Assembly (NCBI GenBank): GCA_037976565.1
Contig: CP137667.1
Span: forward strand, 29,006,459-29,070,458
Reading direction: 5' to 3'
Length of the DNA: 64,000 nucleotides
Source: Mesocentrotus franciscanus
Taxonomy: Eukaryota > Echinodermata > Echinoidea > Camarodonta > Strongylocentrotidae
How positions within the stretch are numbered: the stretch's first letter is position 1; the number at the start of each line of letters is the position of its first letter. The notes below the pieces were generated by a model, which was not told the DNA's origin, did no database searches, and saw nothing but the letters and a program-made list of their open reading frames with translations. Positions 34,830 to 48,139 of the stretch are shown here, piece by piece. The translations under genes were made by a program, and so were the position numbers.

Positions 34830-34956
34830 CTTCAAGCAGTCCCTTGCCAGAGAGTTCCCACACATCAGTGACATCTTGAGGGTGAAGGTGACTTTCAAGC
34901 AGACAGCCCTTGCAGCGTTCTTGACATAGGGCGTTATGGGTCCAGTCTGCAGTGGT
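34830..34956 (-). CDS. Unidentified minus-strand gene, internal exon
   Basis: 127 nt with acceptor CTTTCCCCCTCCCCAG and donor GAAG/GTATGC. Reads TTADWTHNALCQERCKGCLL, then HPQDVTDVWELSGKGLLE, phase 0 in and phase 1 out. The CxxxCxxC spacing is visible, but no known zinc-binding domain could be named. It joins in phase with 33191. Confidence 0.68.
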
Positions 34957-35231
34957 CTGGGGAGGGGGAAAGAAGTAGGTCAAAAGTCACAAGAAGTACA
35001 AAGGCATAGATCGAGAGGAAGTGGGGGAGGATTTGAAGCAATGACACTTAACTGTCATTGTTACTCTAATACATACAATGCATAGGAGAATAAAGCGATT
35101 TGGGTCTGACAATTTTCCAAGAACTTTGGGCCATGTTAACATAAACTGGATAAATTGGAAAACCAACTCTTCCTCGATTCTTGCAGTGAAATTGTATCTT
35201 TCTGAAACAAAAGAGGGAATATCATTGTATA

Positions 35232-35300
35232 TTAATCCGTTGACTAATGAATTCTTTCATTCCCATAGACTTAATAAGGGAACCATCCGGTTCATGTAGG
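35232..35300. repeat. Dispersed repeat (CCCATAGAYTTAATA family)
   Basis: TTAATCCGTTGACTAATGAA then CATTCCCATAGACTTAATA. A sister copy lies at 63897-63980 and a related core at 4814. Confidence 0.6.
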
Positions 35301-38300
35301 CATATAGCGCCATACAAACTACTGACTAAAGGATACGATTGATTACTTTAGCTACGATGAAAAAACAAAATATTTTCTGTTCTTACACTCTGTTCTGAAC
35401 ATTGTATTTATTTCCCGCGACCAGACAATGCCTACAGCACTAATGGATTTGCAGGGAGACATTTGACCATTGAAAAGGGCATCCGCCTGTCTATCCTCTC
35501 CTTAATTCTCTGTCTGTCATATGACTTTCTATCCCTTTCCACCCTTCATTCTCAGCCAAGCATTTCCAATGAGTGTTTTGGAGCAAATTTTAATTAGTTT
35601 GCCCATTACTTGCTGCTTCAATTAACTCAAAGCTCTTAAATTAACTCAAAGCTCTGCAATTCGGAATCAACATCCACAAGTTTCTCTCAAAATCAAATGT
35701 CAATAGCAAAAGCTCATTATCAGCTTTATAGTGTGTCAACAAACGAGGAAGTATACTTGCATACTTGCTCTTGTTTTCTATCAACTATCACATTACTGTT
35801 ATTAAGAACACAAAGTGCCATTATGTAGATGGTTGAGATTGAAACATGAGTTGCCTGCATATCATATCATTCTATTTTAAAAAAATTGCTTCCTCGTATG
35901 ATCGTAAATGTATAATCTCAATAAGTAAGACCATACCCTATTTTGAAAGTTTTTGTTTGCCTCGATAAAAAATGATGGTCCGATCGTTGGAAAGGTTTGG
36001 CCAATATAAATGAGGTCATATAAGTTGATAATTATGTAGCATTAAGGACACATGTAAATGCATGCCCTGTTTTTATCTTGATTTCAATTAAAAAAATGAT
36101 GATCCTACTTTTATTACTGCTACCTTACGAGACTCTGCTCTTCGAACTAGACTTTGCCAGTAAGTGCATTCTATTTTAAAGTGATGATCAAAACCAACGG
36201 CACCTTGTATTCTCAGCATTTTATGGAGGGTGTGGTTGTGCATATATAGGTTTTGATTACCAAGACATTTATAGACCTTTTTTCTCGCCAAAAATGAGAC
36301 TGATATTTCTGGATTTGAACAAAGGCGACTACCATTTTTGACATTCTCAATCAATATTTTTGGACTATATTCTTTTTCAAATATTTTTGTTTAACAACAC
36401 ATGAAGCATACAATTGTAACACTACACTTTGTAGAACGTGGGGAAGGGGAAAGGGAAGGGGGAGGAGGGCATACATGTAGTCTAACAATCCTAGACCGCA
36501 TACACGTACATCATTTTAATGAGAATGGAAAAGGTTCTATGGAAAAGGTTCTATTGACACGGCTCCATGAACGTTCCTACACGTAATAACGCAATTCTTA
36601 AAGCTCGACTCTAGATCAAACACTACAACTACCTTTAACTATATGTAGACCCGACACAAAACCCACCTGCAACCCTAACCCTAGCCCTCTATTTTTGCGA
36701 CGAAATAAGGCCAAAATTTGAGCTGAGAAAATAGTGGATCACAAGCGAGGATAGGGACGTAGTCTGCAAATTCCAGCCTTCGTTTTTTAAAACATCATTT
36801 CGCTGAGAGCACGGTAAACGACAGTCCGAAGGCAGACCCTAAACCGACTCTTAATTTAAGCAAGATTCCATAAAGCCTTGAGCCATACCAAACTCTGTTA
36901 GTCTCTAGATGGATCAGAGCAGCTATAACACACGTTTTATGGAGTGCAGTAGAGCATAGTCTTAGACTGAGTTCAGACTGACATAGGTTTGTGCCTACAA
37001 TCTTAGCAAAACCCGCTCTGCCCCAGAGATAGACAACGTTTGGCCAGACGTTTCATTGTTGATTATTAACTATAATGCACCTGTTCCACTTTCTGTCTAT
37101 AGACAGATGTCAGACACTGTCAAAACACACTTTAAACAAACACTTTGCTTGTTTTTCTATTCTGGTTGGTAGGGAAGAGAAATGGCCTTGTCTAAAAATG
37201 ACTATAATTTGAATAGAATCTAAACTACCAATAATGTAAATGTAAACGTCCCCCTTCCCCCAACAAAACATATTAATGATAACGTCATAACATGGCAAAA
37301 TAAGCATTTACAAATAATAAATGCATAAATAGTATCATAATCAATTGATTTAATTACCATTACCTTTTTAAAAGAATCAAAGATTTATTTTTCTTCGAGT
37401 CAAATACAAAAGGCGTCTATCCTCATTTATTTAGGAAATGCACGATGATAGGGTTCTATCTTGATTTTCACCGTCCTCATAACATTCTTTTTTTAGTACG
37501 GTACTCATCATTTTCAGTGATTTTTTTTGTGCCGATCAAAATAAGCTTACCCAGTAAATGACCTCAGAGAAATCACTGCTACAATATTACCCCATACATA
37601 AAATAACATAATCACAATGAAAATAATAATTTCCCATGCCAATGTTTTTGTGGCGGTCTGGTAATTACTATAAATGGGACACGGGACTGATTGCCTATGT
37701 ACTGCATGGCAGACAATAACGAAGCGAGAGAGAGAGAAACAAGAACTAGAACACTTGTTTGTAAAATTAGAACAGTGGGTAGGTCTAATGAGTGTTGTGC
37801 TATTTCAATTCCAAGGACTATTGAATTAGCTCGCAGACCTCACACACGAAATTAGGCCGGTATTGGTCCGTTGTTATGCGTAGATGCCAATTATATAGGT
37901 CGCGTTATGGTATGCGACGGCGTCGTTTTAATTAATTCGTACAAGCTCGTCTCGCGGGATTCAGGACAAGGTCGACCACAATGATATATCTCACTTAAAA
38001 TGGGCTGAGGGTCAATGGCAATGTCACGCGTAGAAACCAGTTGTGCCATCTGCTTAATAAGTATGAATCACAGCTTTGTCTGACAACCAGACCCAAACAA
38101 TGAAAGGAAAGTGCATCAAAGTATACCAGAGTAGCACTCGAGGTAGCCCTGGAAAGGAAAGGTCTCTAAATTAAAGCTCTAAATTTGAAAAAAGGAATCT
38201 AGCGCAAAACAAAAGTGTATTAAAACTAGCATAAGAAATTTTAGTTTTCCACTATAGAAAATTGAAAAAGGGTTCCAATGAACAGAACAAAAGGATTTCT

Positions 38301-40022
38301 TCCACTGATATAAAATGCATCGAGATCAATTACATTCTTGGGGGGCTTTGGAGAGATTCGAGGGGGAGATGTATTAATAGGACTCTTTATAGAAGAGTTG
38401 CTTTTTAAGAGATATAATATTATTAACTGAACTATCCTATCTACTGAGAGTTAGAAAATCTACACCTTAATGCACATTCCAGCAAAATCCCATGAAAAAT
38501 TAACTATCCTGTTCGGGCGAGTCAAACAGCATCTAAATTTTGTTTAAATATTGAATTTTACCGTTTATCTCTTACTATAAATAAAATAGACACTAAGAAT
38601 TGATAAATTTAAAAAATATATAAAAAATGAAAATAAAAAAGAGATCATTGAACAAAGACGTTCATGTTAAAAGGAAAAGTCCACAAAAGAACAATGTCTT
38701 GTCTAGTCGAGTGAAATGGGTTTCATGGTACAAAGGTGTGAGGTTCAAATATTTGATTTAAATTTTTAGAGACGGCCACTTAGTTCTCCTAGGGCAACAA
38801 ATATAGGCTTGACATTTATTGGCTACTTCTATTTCATTACAATTTAATATAATAGCACAGAGTCAATCAAACTCAATTTTTGCTCTTCATTTTTTTCTCT
38901 AGATTTAGGAGTTACTGAGAACTTCCTACCTCATTTTTCTACTCTTCCTTCCTTCCTCCCTCCCTAATTCCTCTTCACTTGATTTATCTTCACCTCTTCT
39001 CTTTCCCTGTTCATTCTTTTGTATCTTCTATTCTCTCTTCTCTTCTCTTCTCCCTGAGGCAAATTGATAGGTTTCCAAAAATTGGAAGCATCTTTCTACT
39101 CCTATCCCCATCCAACTGGAAAGAATTGCTTGAGAAAAACAATATAACAAGACAATATTTACTCAGAATAAAAAGAAATTGAATAAATTCAAATAGACTG
39201 CATCAAATATATTCAACAAACACACGGATTAAATAGACACTTCACGATGTGCAACTGCCATTATACATCCACTCATTCTCAAAACATAAAGAAAAAAGAA
39301 AAACTCACAGTAGCTCACATCATTCTGTATTCACTAGCTACATGTACAGGTACATGTACATGTAATCATACTTTGTTGAGCATTCGGCTTAGCATTTCAT
39401 ATGGAGGGGACGCTCGACTGGATTTAAAACATGGGCATTTACAATGTAGCATTAGCTATACCCCAGACATATGCATGGCCAGACAATGCAAAACAAAAGA
39501 CCATCGTGTACAACGGATCGATGGGGAGAATAACAGGTCGAGGCACTTTGACAGGAGAGCGTGGGGAGGGTGGAAGAAAGGAGAGAGAAAGCTGTCGTCG
39601 TCGAGGGTCCCTCTGCTCTTTACAAGTAATCTGACAGGGGCGTTTTAAAGAGATGGTAGAGATCCACTAAAACAAGCTTTCTCGTTCTTTTAGGCTAGCA
39701 TGAATCAATGTTCTGTGAAAATGAATGCTCTTCAATTGCTATCATATTCCAAATATGACTAAAAAATAATATAAACTTTGGATCAATTTTATATGGCACA
39801 TGTGTGTGTTTTCGGTCTGACACCATCATCGATACTGAGTGAATTACTGAATTCGCTACTAATTTGATGATCCAAAACCTCACAATCTTTTTCATTTACG
39901 ACATAATCAACCATTCCCACCATTAAACTTTTATCCGTCGTAATGAATCTGCAAAGAAATTGTCAGATAGCGGTCCCATTTGCTCAAACATTTGAAATAC
40001 TATGATAGTATTTCATTACCAG
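35301..40022. other. Long intron or intergenic, no gene recognised
   Basis: AT-rich. A short ACCCTAACCCTAGCCC telomere-like patch lies at about 36670-36690. ACATGTACAGGTACATGTAC is at 39342-39361. Open frames (for example 39247-39648) lack domain or splice support. Confidence 0.45.
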
Positions 40023-40133
40023 AGGCCTCCATGTGAGAACCAACAGCACAGCTCGGGAAGCAGCGAGTTACGGACCATACTGCTACAGTTGATCCAAGAC
40101 AGTGCTGGAGGGGAATTTGCGGTGATGCTTCTA
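40023..40133 (+). CDS. Exon-like segment, unidentified
   Basis: 37 codons with acceptor TTTCATTACCAG and a weak GTACAG donor, reading RPPCENQQHSSGSSELRTIL then LQLIQDSAGGEFAVMLL. Phase 0 at both ends. The composition is protein-like but no family was recognised. Confidence 0.3.
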
Positions 40134-40569
40134 GTACAGTATGGCTTTAAAAGCAGAAAAATGAAACATTTCATCATTTTACTGCTCTCATTTTTATGTC
40201 CTTGTTCTGTGACAACTTGATTCTAGATTGGACTTGCTGTTTAAGAAAAGATTGTTAATTTGTATGCGTGTGCATGGCTTGATTTCATATTCAAAGCATT
40301 TTGTGGTCAAAATATTAGAACGCATGACCCGTGGTTTTCTGTTGTCTTTCAACGATATAATTATGCTATATGCCTACCCGTATCCTGTACTTCAAATTTG
40401 TATTAAATTGATTTTACATGTATGGTTTCATGTTAACAAGCAGCATACAGATGTTTTCCCAGTATTCACTAGGACAGAAATAGATATTTATGAAGAAATC
40501 AGAGCTTGAGAGGACGTCCATCACGATAAGATTATGACGTACTGTCGATTTGATGGCCTTTCACAAATA

Positions 40570-40622
40570 TACAGTTAACAACTACAGTATATTATTCAAT
40601 TACCCTTGGCAAGTTTTGGAAT
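40570..40622. repeat. Partial MITE end (GTTAACAACT family)
   Basis: TACAGTTAACAACTACAGTA, then TTATTCAATTACCCTTGGCA, like the left end of the element at 14974. Confidence 0.5.
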
Positions 40623-41663
40623 ATTTGAAATATGGGGGAAAATTTGCCCCCGTCTACGGGGCCACTTTCTCTGTTTCCCTTGGGAGCATGGTCTCAATAG
40701 ACGAGTATAAATGTATTTGATTCAACAGACAAGTTAAATGGCGCATCAAACGTATCGAAGTAAGTCTATACACACATGTGCAGTTTCCTTAGGAACAGAC
40801 GACTCGGAAGACAAGTTATTTGAAATAGCTCGTCCTGTTTTATCTTGCACCACAAATGAATGACACCTTCTCACCTTCAACTGAGCAATTAACCAAAGAA
40901 GCTGACCCCAAAATAATATTCTCGATGTAAACCAGTACCATCTCCATTCAGTTTCTAACCTAATAATAGCCCTGCAACCCACCCCCAAGTATCGCGCCTA
41001 TTGTTCCCGTGAAAAAGGGTCTAGACAGGGCTATTCATCTCCACTTCGTTTCACCTGCGCAGGGAGAGGGAGGATGAGGGGGCGATTGCACGGGCTATTC
41101 AAAGCGGGAAGTTAATTCCTTTTCATGAACTGGAATGATGAGAGGAGGAAAGAGCGTCTATACAATGGAGGAGAGATCCGTGGGGGCTGTGTAGACATCG
41201 TGCACAGATGACGTATGAATATTATGTACCTACTCGCCTACTCTCGCCTACTCTATTAGCATACTTTCTAAATGTTTAATACACAACATGATACAAGACA
41301 TATCACAGGCTCATAAAAAAATGAAGAGGGCTGTGTGCATTTTGCTCCCGAACTCATAAAACAGCCCCTACACTTCTTCAAATAGCCCCTAAATTGGGTG
41401 GGGGAGAAAAGAAGAAAAAAGAGAGCATTGTACCAGAAGTTCTGTCAAAGTATGAAATGTATACAATCATTGAAAAAGCTACTTAGTTCTAAAAGTAGTT
41501 CAAGAGAATAATTTACATACAAATTCTTTACCCGTCAGAGAAAGTTAACAAACTTGAGACCATCATGACCAGTGAGGGAGGGTGGCATATTAGGAAATCC
41601 TCTATGGTAATTAGCAGCCCAGGGGATCATATCCGAAAGTTCATTAGAAAATGTATTTTGGTA

Positions 41664-41740
41664 CAACAAAGGGGAAATGAAAATGAATTTCGGGGCAAGA
41701 ACGGGAAATGAAAATGAATTTTGGTACAAGGCGGGGTAAT
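41664..41740. repeat. Short tandem duplication
   Basis: GGGGAAATGAAAATGAATTTC and CGGGAAATGAAAATGAATTT, about 36 bp apart. Confidence 0.7.
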
Positions 41741-44700
41741 TGCTCATTTTCTACATTCATCGTTATGGAAGTACAGGTAACAGTCTACTAATATAATATA
41801 ATGTAATTCCCTTTCAACAAATTTCCTTATTTACATAGATATAACAATCAAGATCCTGCATGTTTTGAATCCTTGTTTCTTCTTCAACACTCATGTTCTA
41901 TTTTGATCTATAAATCAACCCGTTCCAAAACATCCGGCTAAGGAAAGAACAGGAGAGCGGAGGTTGGCATACAAGGCTAGATAAATTGTACTCATAGGAG
42001 TCGCCCCCTTAAAAAAGGCATTTTAAGAAGAAATATACATGTACATACATGTACATGTATGAGCAGAAATAGATTTAGAACTTTTTTTTTTTTTTAATTA
42101 AAAAAAGATCCTTCAATTACATTTATACTGAAAAAAGTGATGAGTCTTTGAAAGGGTAGATTTCCAAGACTCATTTGTGTTCTAACTGGCAAAAATATCA
42201 CAGCAAGATCGTAGAGTACTGTTTACTCATTAAAAACAATTATCAGAGATTTCTTTCCACAAATGAAAGAGGGATTGAAACTCTTGTTTAACCATGCTAC
42301 AACACAAAAATATCCAAACAAACAGTTGAGGGCAATAACCTGTTCAATACATTTTTTCTTTTAATTTGGCACACAGCACTATGGGTCTTACACTGTACTA
42401 TAAAACAATGGGGTTCAAATGGTATAAGGATGATACAGTTGTACATCTCTCAATACTGCTAAAGAATACATCAACTACACAAATCACATAATATAGAAAA
42501 ACTAGTCTATTAAAAATACAGGAAATTAAACAAATGGATATGTAAATGATATTTCATACAAATCATAAATTAATAATGGCACAAAATAGACCAGCTCACA
42601 AAGTCATTGAAATAATTGATGTTTCATCCTCTGAATGATTTGATGCTTTTGCTTATAGTATTCAAATATTCAAGTCAGAGTATTACATGTATAGTTGATG
42701 AAGTGTCAGGCAAACCTCTGATCAATTATTTAGGTCACTGAAAATAAGCACTGTAGTTTTTGTAAAAATTTACAATTCAATGTGTACAGCTACAGTATTT
42801 ATTAAGTCAAATTGGATGACATTTTGTGTCAGAATAAATGCAAGGAAAAAGGGAATTTTTTTTTCCTCAATTAATGGTGCAATAACAGATTTGTCAAATG
42901 TTAAAATGACTTTGTGAAATGGTCAACTCAACAACAAAACTGCAAAAAGAAGTTGCCTCTGACGATAACACAACATAATTAACTCAACTTTTGGCATGCA
43001 GTGCAGATAAACGCGACACCAGACTTGTACCCCAAGATGAAAACCTGTGGCCTTTGAACTTTGACACAGGTTTAGACCTTACGGGTCAAGTCGAGGTCAC
43101 CAAACAGAAAACCAAAAGCATGCGCTAAACTGAAGAACAGCAGGGAACCGAGTTGAAACAAAGCAAAATAAAACTGTAAACAAATAATACATCTGTACAA
43201 GTGGGTGAACCCGATCACAAGTTCTTAACAACAAAAATAACAGGAAAGGGCATATCAATCACAAAAAATGATTAAGGACTGACAAAAATTAATTTGAGAA
43301 GGCTTAATTTAATTCATAAGTCATATTTTTGCTTCATGCAGCTGCAGGAATCACATCCAATTCATCTACAGGGATAAATCGAAATTGAATCTAGTCTATG
43401 GTTTCTTTTGAGTGTTTTAGGATAAGGTTCTTTTTTTGCCCTGTTCTTTTCAAAAATAATTTCATGTGGAGAATATTACTTTCTGTCAAATGTTTGGCTT
43501 TGTTTCATAACACTCAGTTTCCATGACTACTCAAGAGAAGAAGAAAAAAAATGAACAATGATTTGAATAGGAGACTTTAGACTAAAGCCACCAATCGGAA
43601 TCCTAAATTTATTGATTTCCCCTTTTCTAGTTTTTGTTAGACCCCCAGGCAACCCACTTGTACATAAATCATATAAAAGACATAAAATACAATTATTAAG
43701 AGAAAAATCAAATAAGCATGCAAGCATAGCAAAATATTACAAAACCAAGAAAACTTTATTGAGGAAAATTCCAAGGAAATTTGTCCCATACATTTGTCCA
43801 CCTTGGTTTGAAATGTACCTGGTAAATGTGTGAAATGTAAAACCCTAGGATTACTATGATTTGAATTAAACAAAATATTAAAGGTAGGTGTGCTTTCTAA
43901 TTTCAATTGTGTTTTTTATTTCATATTTGGTAATGTATGGGTCATAAAAGTGGGAAAATATCTTGGATTTTCCCTTTGAATATGTTTTGCTATACATGTA
44001 CTTACATGTATGTATAGTAACACTACACAAGAAATCAAATTGATTATTAGTACTGCCCATCAGATCTCACGCACCAGTCTTTTCAAACCATAGCAGTTCA
44101 GAGTTGATCATCTAAATCAATCAGTTTCCCCTCCTCAAATGGGCAACAATTGATCTTATATAACTCCTTCATAGTTTGGTGAAAAAAAGTTTTAAAAGGT
44201 GTATAAAAAAGAACAAATGTGAATGAAATTTGCAGAATTTGCCCGAAAGATTGCCAATTTGTACTAAAAAAGGATTTTATATTTCATACTGTGTAGCCAA
44301 TTTAGAGACTTTAATTTAGTTACAATTAAATTGATCCTATTAGAAAACGGTAAAACATACTTCATTGGAAAAAGACTCAAAATTGTCTGTGATTTTTGCT
44401 CTGTCTGCCCATGTATAATGTGTAATTCCTTGCTTTCTGGATCAAAAGATAATGTAAAAACATGAGACACTGTACTGCTATGGTTTAATAAGATATCATT
44501 CAACATCTCCAAAGAGTCAGAAAGAAATTACTTCGTACAATTTTACAAAAGTCAATGCCCCCTTGGCTTAAGGAACCATTTTTCTTTCAATTACCGGTAC
44601 TAAAAAACGTAATTATCAACAAAACATTAACGTTCTTCACAGAATTCAACAACACATTAATGGTCATGGTATTAACTGATTTAAAAGGAAATAATAAATG

Positions 44701-45938
44701 CAGGATTACACAAAAAACCTCAAACAGAGATAACGTGGGAGAGAGAGAAAACACAAATTGATCTTTTCGATACCACATGAATTATGAACATGTCAATGTA
44801 CATCATTTCCATACATGTAGATCACTGACTCGAGCAGGGTATTTACAAGACGATTTCAAAACAGAGATGTGTACATTGGTTATTTGCGGATTGCTTTGAA
44901 GAAAATGTTTTATAAGATTGAATGGGATCTGCATGAAAGCCCAGGGTCGCACGTTGGTACTTTTGGTCTTTGTTCCGCTCTGTACTCTTTCTCCATACAT
45001 GTACGTGGGTGTAGTACATAACATGTACAAATGTGCCTCAAAATCTGGGTGGCTAGTGGAAATGAACAAATTGCCATTATACAACTTTTTTTCTTCCTCC
45101 ATTTTTAGATAGTTTTATGACAGTTTCACGTTCACGAATCTTACACGAAGGCACAGTAGGAACTTAAATTTTACTTTGCTGTTTTCTTAATGGGTAGTTA
45201 GGTGCATTTTGTGCATTTTTGTTTCCTTCTTGAAGCAAAAAGGGTTTCCCAACCAAATTGCTATCTAAACCAGTTTTCTCCAATTGTATTTCTATTTGTT
45301 GATTTGTCTGGATTTTTTTTTCTCTATAAATACAGGGCAATTTCAAAGGAATCAATAACGTTGTGGGTTTCTAATAGTGTTTGCCTACTATTATTCTTTC
45401 AGCTTCTATGTGGCCATCTCAAGACAAAAACTTAAGGTGAAAAACTTGATATGCCATTGAAGACAATGCAATATTTTAAAAATTTCATATGGTTTTCTAT
45501 TTGAATTTCTGTAACAGAATACAAATTTTGCATAAAGTCTGCTGAACTGTTACACAGTTTCTTAAGAATTATTGTCCTTTTGTAGCATACATGTATATGT
45601 AGTCAAGAATTACAACTATACCGCCCGATAGTGGCACAACGGCCATCTTGAAGAACATTAGGATTAATTAGCATAAATGTGGGCGTGGAAAAAATGTGGA
45701 CAAAAAGTAAAGCCACGCTTCACAAATATATTCCTGGGAGTATCGAAGGTCCTGAGCATTGTTCCGTTTACAATAGCTTTCACAGTAAATCCTGTTTCGC
45801 TTTCTGTACTGCTCAATTTCCCGCTTGAAAGATCCAGACTTTAAATCAAATGCTTTTTTTTTTCAGTCGATGAATAAAGCCCTCGTCTCGCCAAAAGACA
45901 GAGAGATCTCAACTCTTCTGATTGATTTTGTTATCGAG
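41741..45938. other. Long AT-rich region, no gene recognised
   Basis: Includes ATACATGTACATACATGTAC at 42040-42060 and other such runs. No exon with both splice sites and a credible peptide was found. Confidence 0.45.
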
Positions 45939-46014
45939 AATAGGATACGAGTGGCAAAGAATGAGCTGGGAGTGGGAAGGGATTTATTCAGACTGCATAA
46001 CTGAGAAACAATCG
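45939..46014. repeat. Paralogue of the 46161 insertion target
   Basis: AATAGGATACGAGTGGCAAA, then GAGTGGGAAGGGATTTATTC and CTGCATAACTGA. The same sequence, split by the transposon, is at 46150-46160 plus 46872-46932. This is a nearby copy of the site without the insertion. Confidence 0.8.
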
Positions 46015-46160
46015 CGTAGGACAAAGAAAAAGTAGAATTTTCACGAAAAATTTGACTGCTCTGTTCATAAAACCATGCGAAGAAGTGATATGACTGCGCA
46101 TGCGCGAGGTGGGTTCTCATGTGAGCTCTTACGGAGACTCACAAAATAAAATAGGATATG

Positions 46161-46871
46161 TAGGGACACTGATTTTCCGCGATCACGGAAAACGGACGGA
46201 ATTCACGGAAATGACCATTTGAAACGGAAAATGCAATTCCGAACGGAAAATCGCGGAAAACCCTTTTTTCAAGGAGAAAATCGTAAAACTTAAACTATTT
46301 TTGTGATTCGTCATTCGTTATGCAGTTTAAAAATATCGGGCCTAATATCATGGTTAATAACTCCGAATATTTAGCGATATTCGTCAGATTCTTTGGAGAC
46401 AGGGCGCTGCCATTTTGTTTGACACAAAACTCGATCCTATTATGCCAGCTAGGCGCGCATGCGGCGAAGTGTAAGGCGAGATTGCCGTACACATGCACAG
46501 TTCAGCACAATATTAGTAAAGGGGCTGGCGTGTGCGCCTAGTATTACGTAGACGTAATACTAGGCACATACACGCCAGCAGCGAGCGGTAGGTGCGGCGA
46601 GATTGTACACATGCTGATGTACAGTTCGAAAAAGGGCTGGCATGTGCGCCTAAAATCGATCGATCGCTGACGTGACAACCAAGACTGAAATGTTCGTCTA
46701 GATCTCTAGCATGTTTGTATGCAAATCTTATGTAAACGGAATTTCAGCTTTTTCATGTGTACAAAGTCTATGGCAAAACGGAATTTCCGTTTTTCAGCCC
46801 ATCTGAAACGGAATTCCTGATTTTCTGAAACGGAAAAGGCCTTTTTTTGAAACGGAAAATCAGTGTCCCTA
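46161..46871. mobile_element. 711-bp non-autonomous DNA transposon, 19-bp perfect inverted ends
   Basis: Ends TAGGGACACTGATTTTCCG, perfect over 19 bases. GATATG abuts both sides (46155-46160 and 46872-46877). Subterminal regions repeat CGGAAAA/AACGGAAT motifs. The centre is GC-rich with GCGC and TGCGCCTA motifs and carries a long hairpin. TAGGG ends suggest hAT, but only 6 bp are duplicated. No transposase frame. Confidence 0.85.
46524..46579. repeat. Long hairpin inside the 46161 transposon
   Basis: Arms of 26 and 28 bases (46524-46549 and 46552-46579), GCTGGCGTGTGCGCCTAGTA on the left, pair almost fully around a two-base loop. The stem start GGCTGGCATGTGCGCCTA recurs near 46634. Confidence 0.85.
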
Positions 46872-47040
46872 GATATGAGTGGCAAAGAATGAGATGGGAG
46901 TGGGAAGGGATTTATCACACTGCATAACTGACAGCATAAGTAGTTATGAAGAAATTTTCGAGGGAAAGGTTATAGCAGTAATTGTAGTACTGTACTTTTT
47001 TAGTACTGTAGTAGTCCTGTGGCAGTACTGTCATAGTACT

Positions 47041-47290
47041 GTAGTACTACTAGTAGTCGTAGTAGAAGTGGTTGTGGTGGTGGTGGTGGTGGTGGTGGTG
47101 TTAGTAGTAAGAGTAAGAGTAGCAGCAGTACTAGCAGTAGTGGTACGTTGTAGTAGTGGTGGTGGCGGTAGATAACAAAAATGGTAGCAGTAATGGTAGA
47201 GGTTGTTAAAGGTGCATGTATTTGTCATGGTCATGGTGGTGGTAGTGGTAGTGGTGGTAGTGGTAGTGGTGGTAGTGTTAGTGGAAGTGG
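47041..47290. repeat. GTR triplet array
   Basis: Imperfect GTAGTGGTG-type triplets over about 250 bases, giving poly-Val and poly-Thr shadow frames. Confidence 0.85.
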
Positions 47291-48139
47291 CAGTGAAAAT
47301 GTATAAGTATATTAAAATAAAAAGCAGTTGTAGTGGTCAACAGAAATAGCCAAATAGGTCATGTCAATCATGACAAATAAAGAGAAACAATAAGAACAAA
47401 ACAAATATAAACCAGATAATTAAAATTACATCATAAAAAGCAGCATGCAATGAATATTTAAAAAATCATCACCGATGAGTATTCTGTCCGCCTACTACCC
47501 AAAGGGCATAACCTGTGTACTTGTAACTCCAGCACAAGTTAAGACCTTACGGGTTTAGGCCAACCAGCAACAGGTCTGCTAAAGTCCTCTGCCGCCAACC
47601 GTCCATCTGCAAGAAAGGTCCTTCTGCAACTACAATATAACTGTCAACTCTGCAATATACAGTATCTTGCATAAAGTCAACTAGGCAATGACCAAGGGTC
47701 AACAAAATCAGTGCCTGATCCACAATGGCCACAAAATGTTAACTCTTCCCAAAAATTCGAACTCGACCCCAAAATTTTACCAATTATTAACTGGGGAAAT
47801 GTGTACACAGACCTTAAACATGTTGATTCTGACCCTATGTCATAAAACAACCAACAAAAAAAAGAAGAAAAAAAGTGAAGAATCATGCACTAACTTTGTG
47901 TTAGTTCTTGGGGTTAAAGATCCACACTTACTTTGGAATCAACATATATAGCAAAAGGGGCATACAGACTAGAGAACAACATCGTTCTATCTTGAGTTTA
48001 CGTCCGAAAAGATGCTCAAACAAGCGTTTCGCTATATGATGTTTTGTCAAACGACAGTTCAGACTAGGACAAAAATCGTACAGCTATACGATAAATGCTG
48101 TTTGTCTGAATGCAGGGTTAATGTTTTGATGACACTTTC

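Noticed and set aside
39247..39648. 133-codon plus-strand frame
   Set aside because: No domain, no splice support, overlaps ACATGTAC repeats, and two other frames are equally open.
40868..40960. Minus-strand Trp-rich segment ETEWRWYWFTSRILFWGQLL ending at a GTGAGA donor
   Set aside because: The only usable acceptor gives an entry phase that fits no recognised upstream exon, and the peptide looks unlike a known family.
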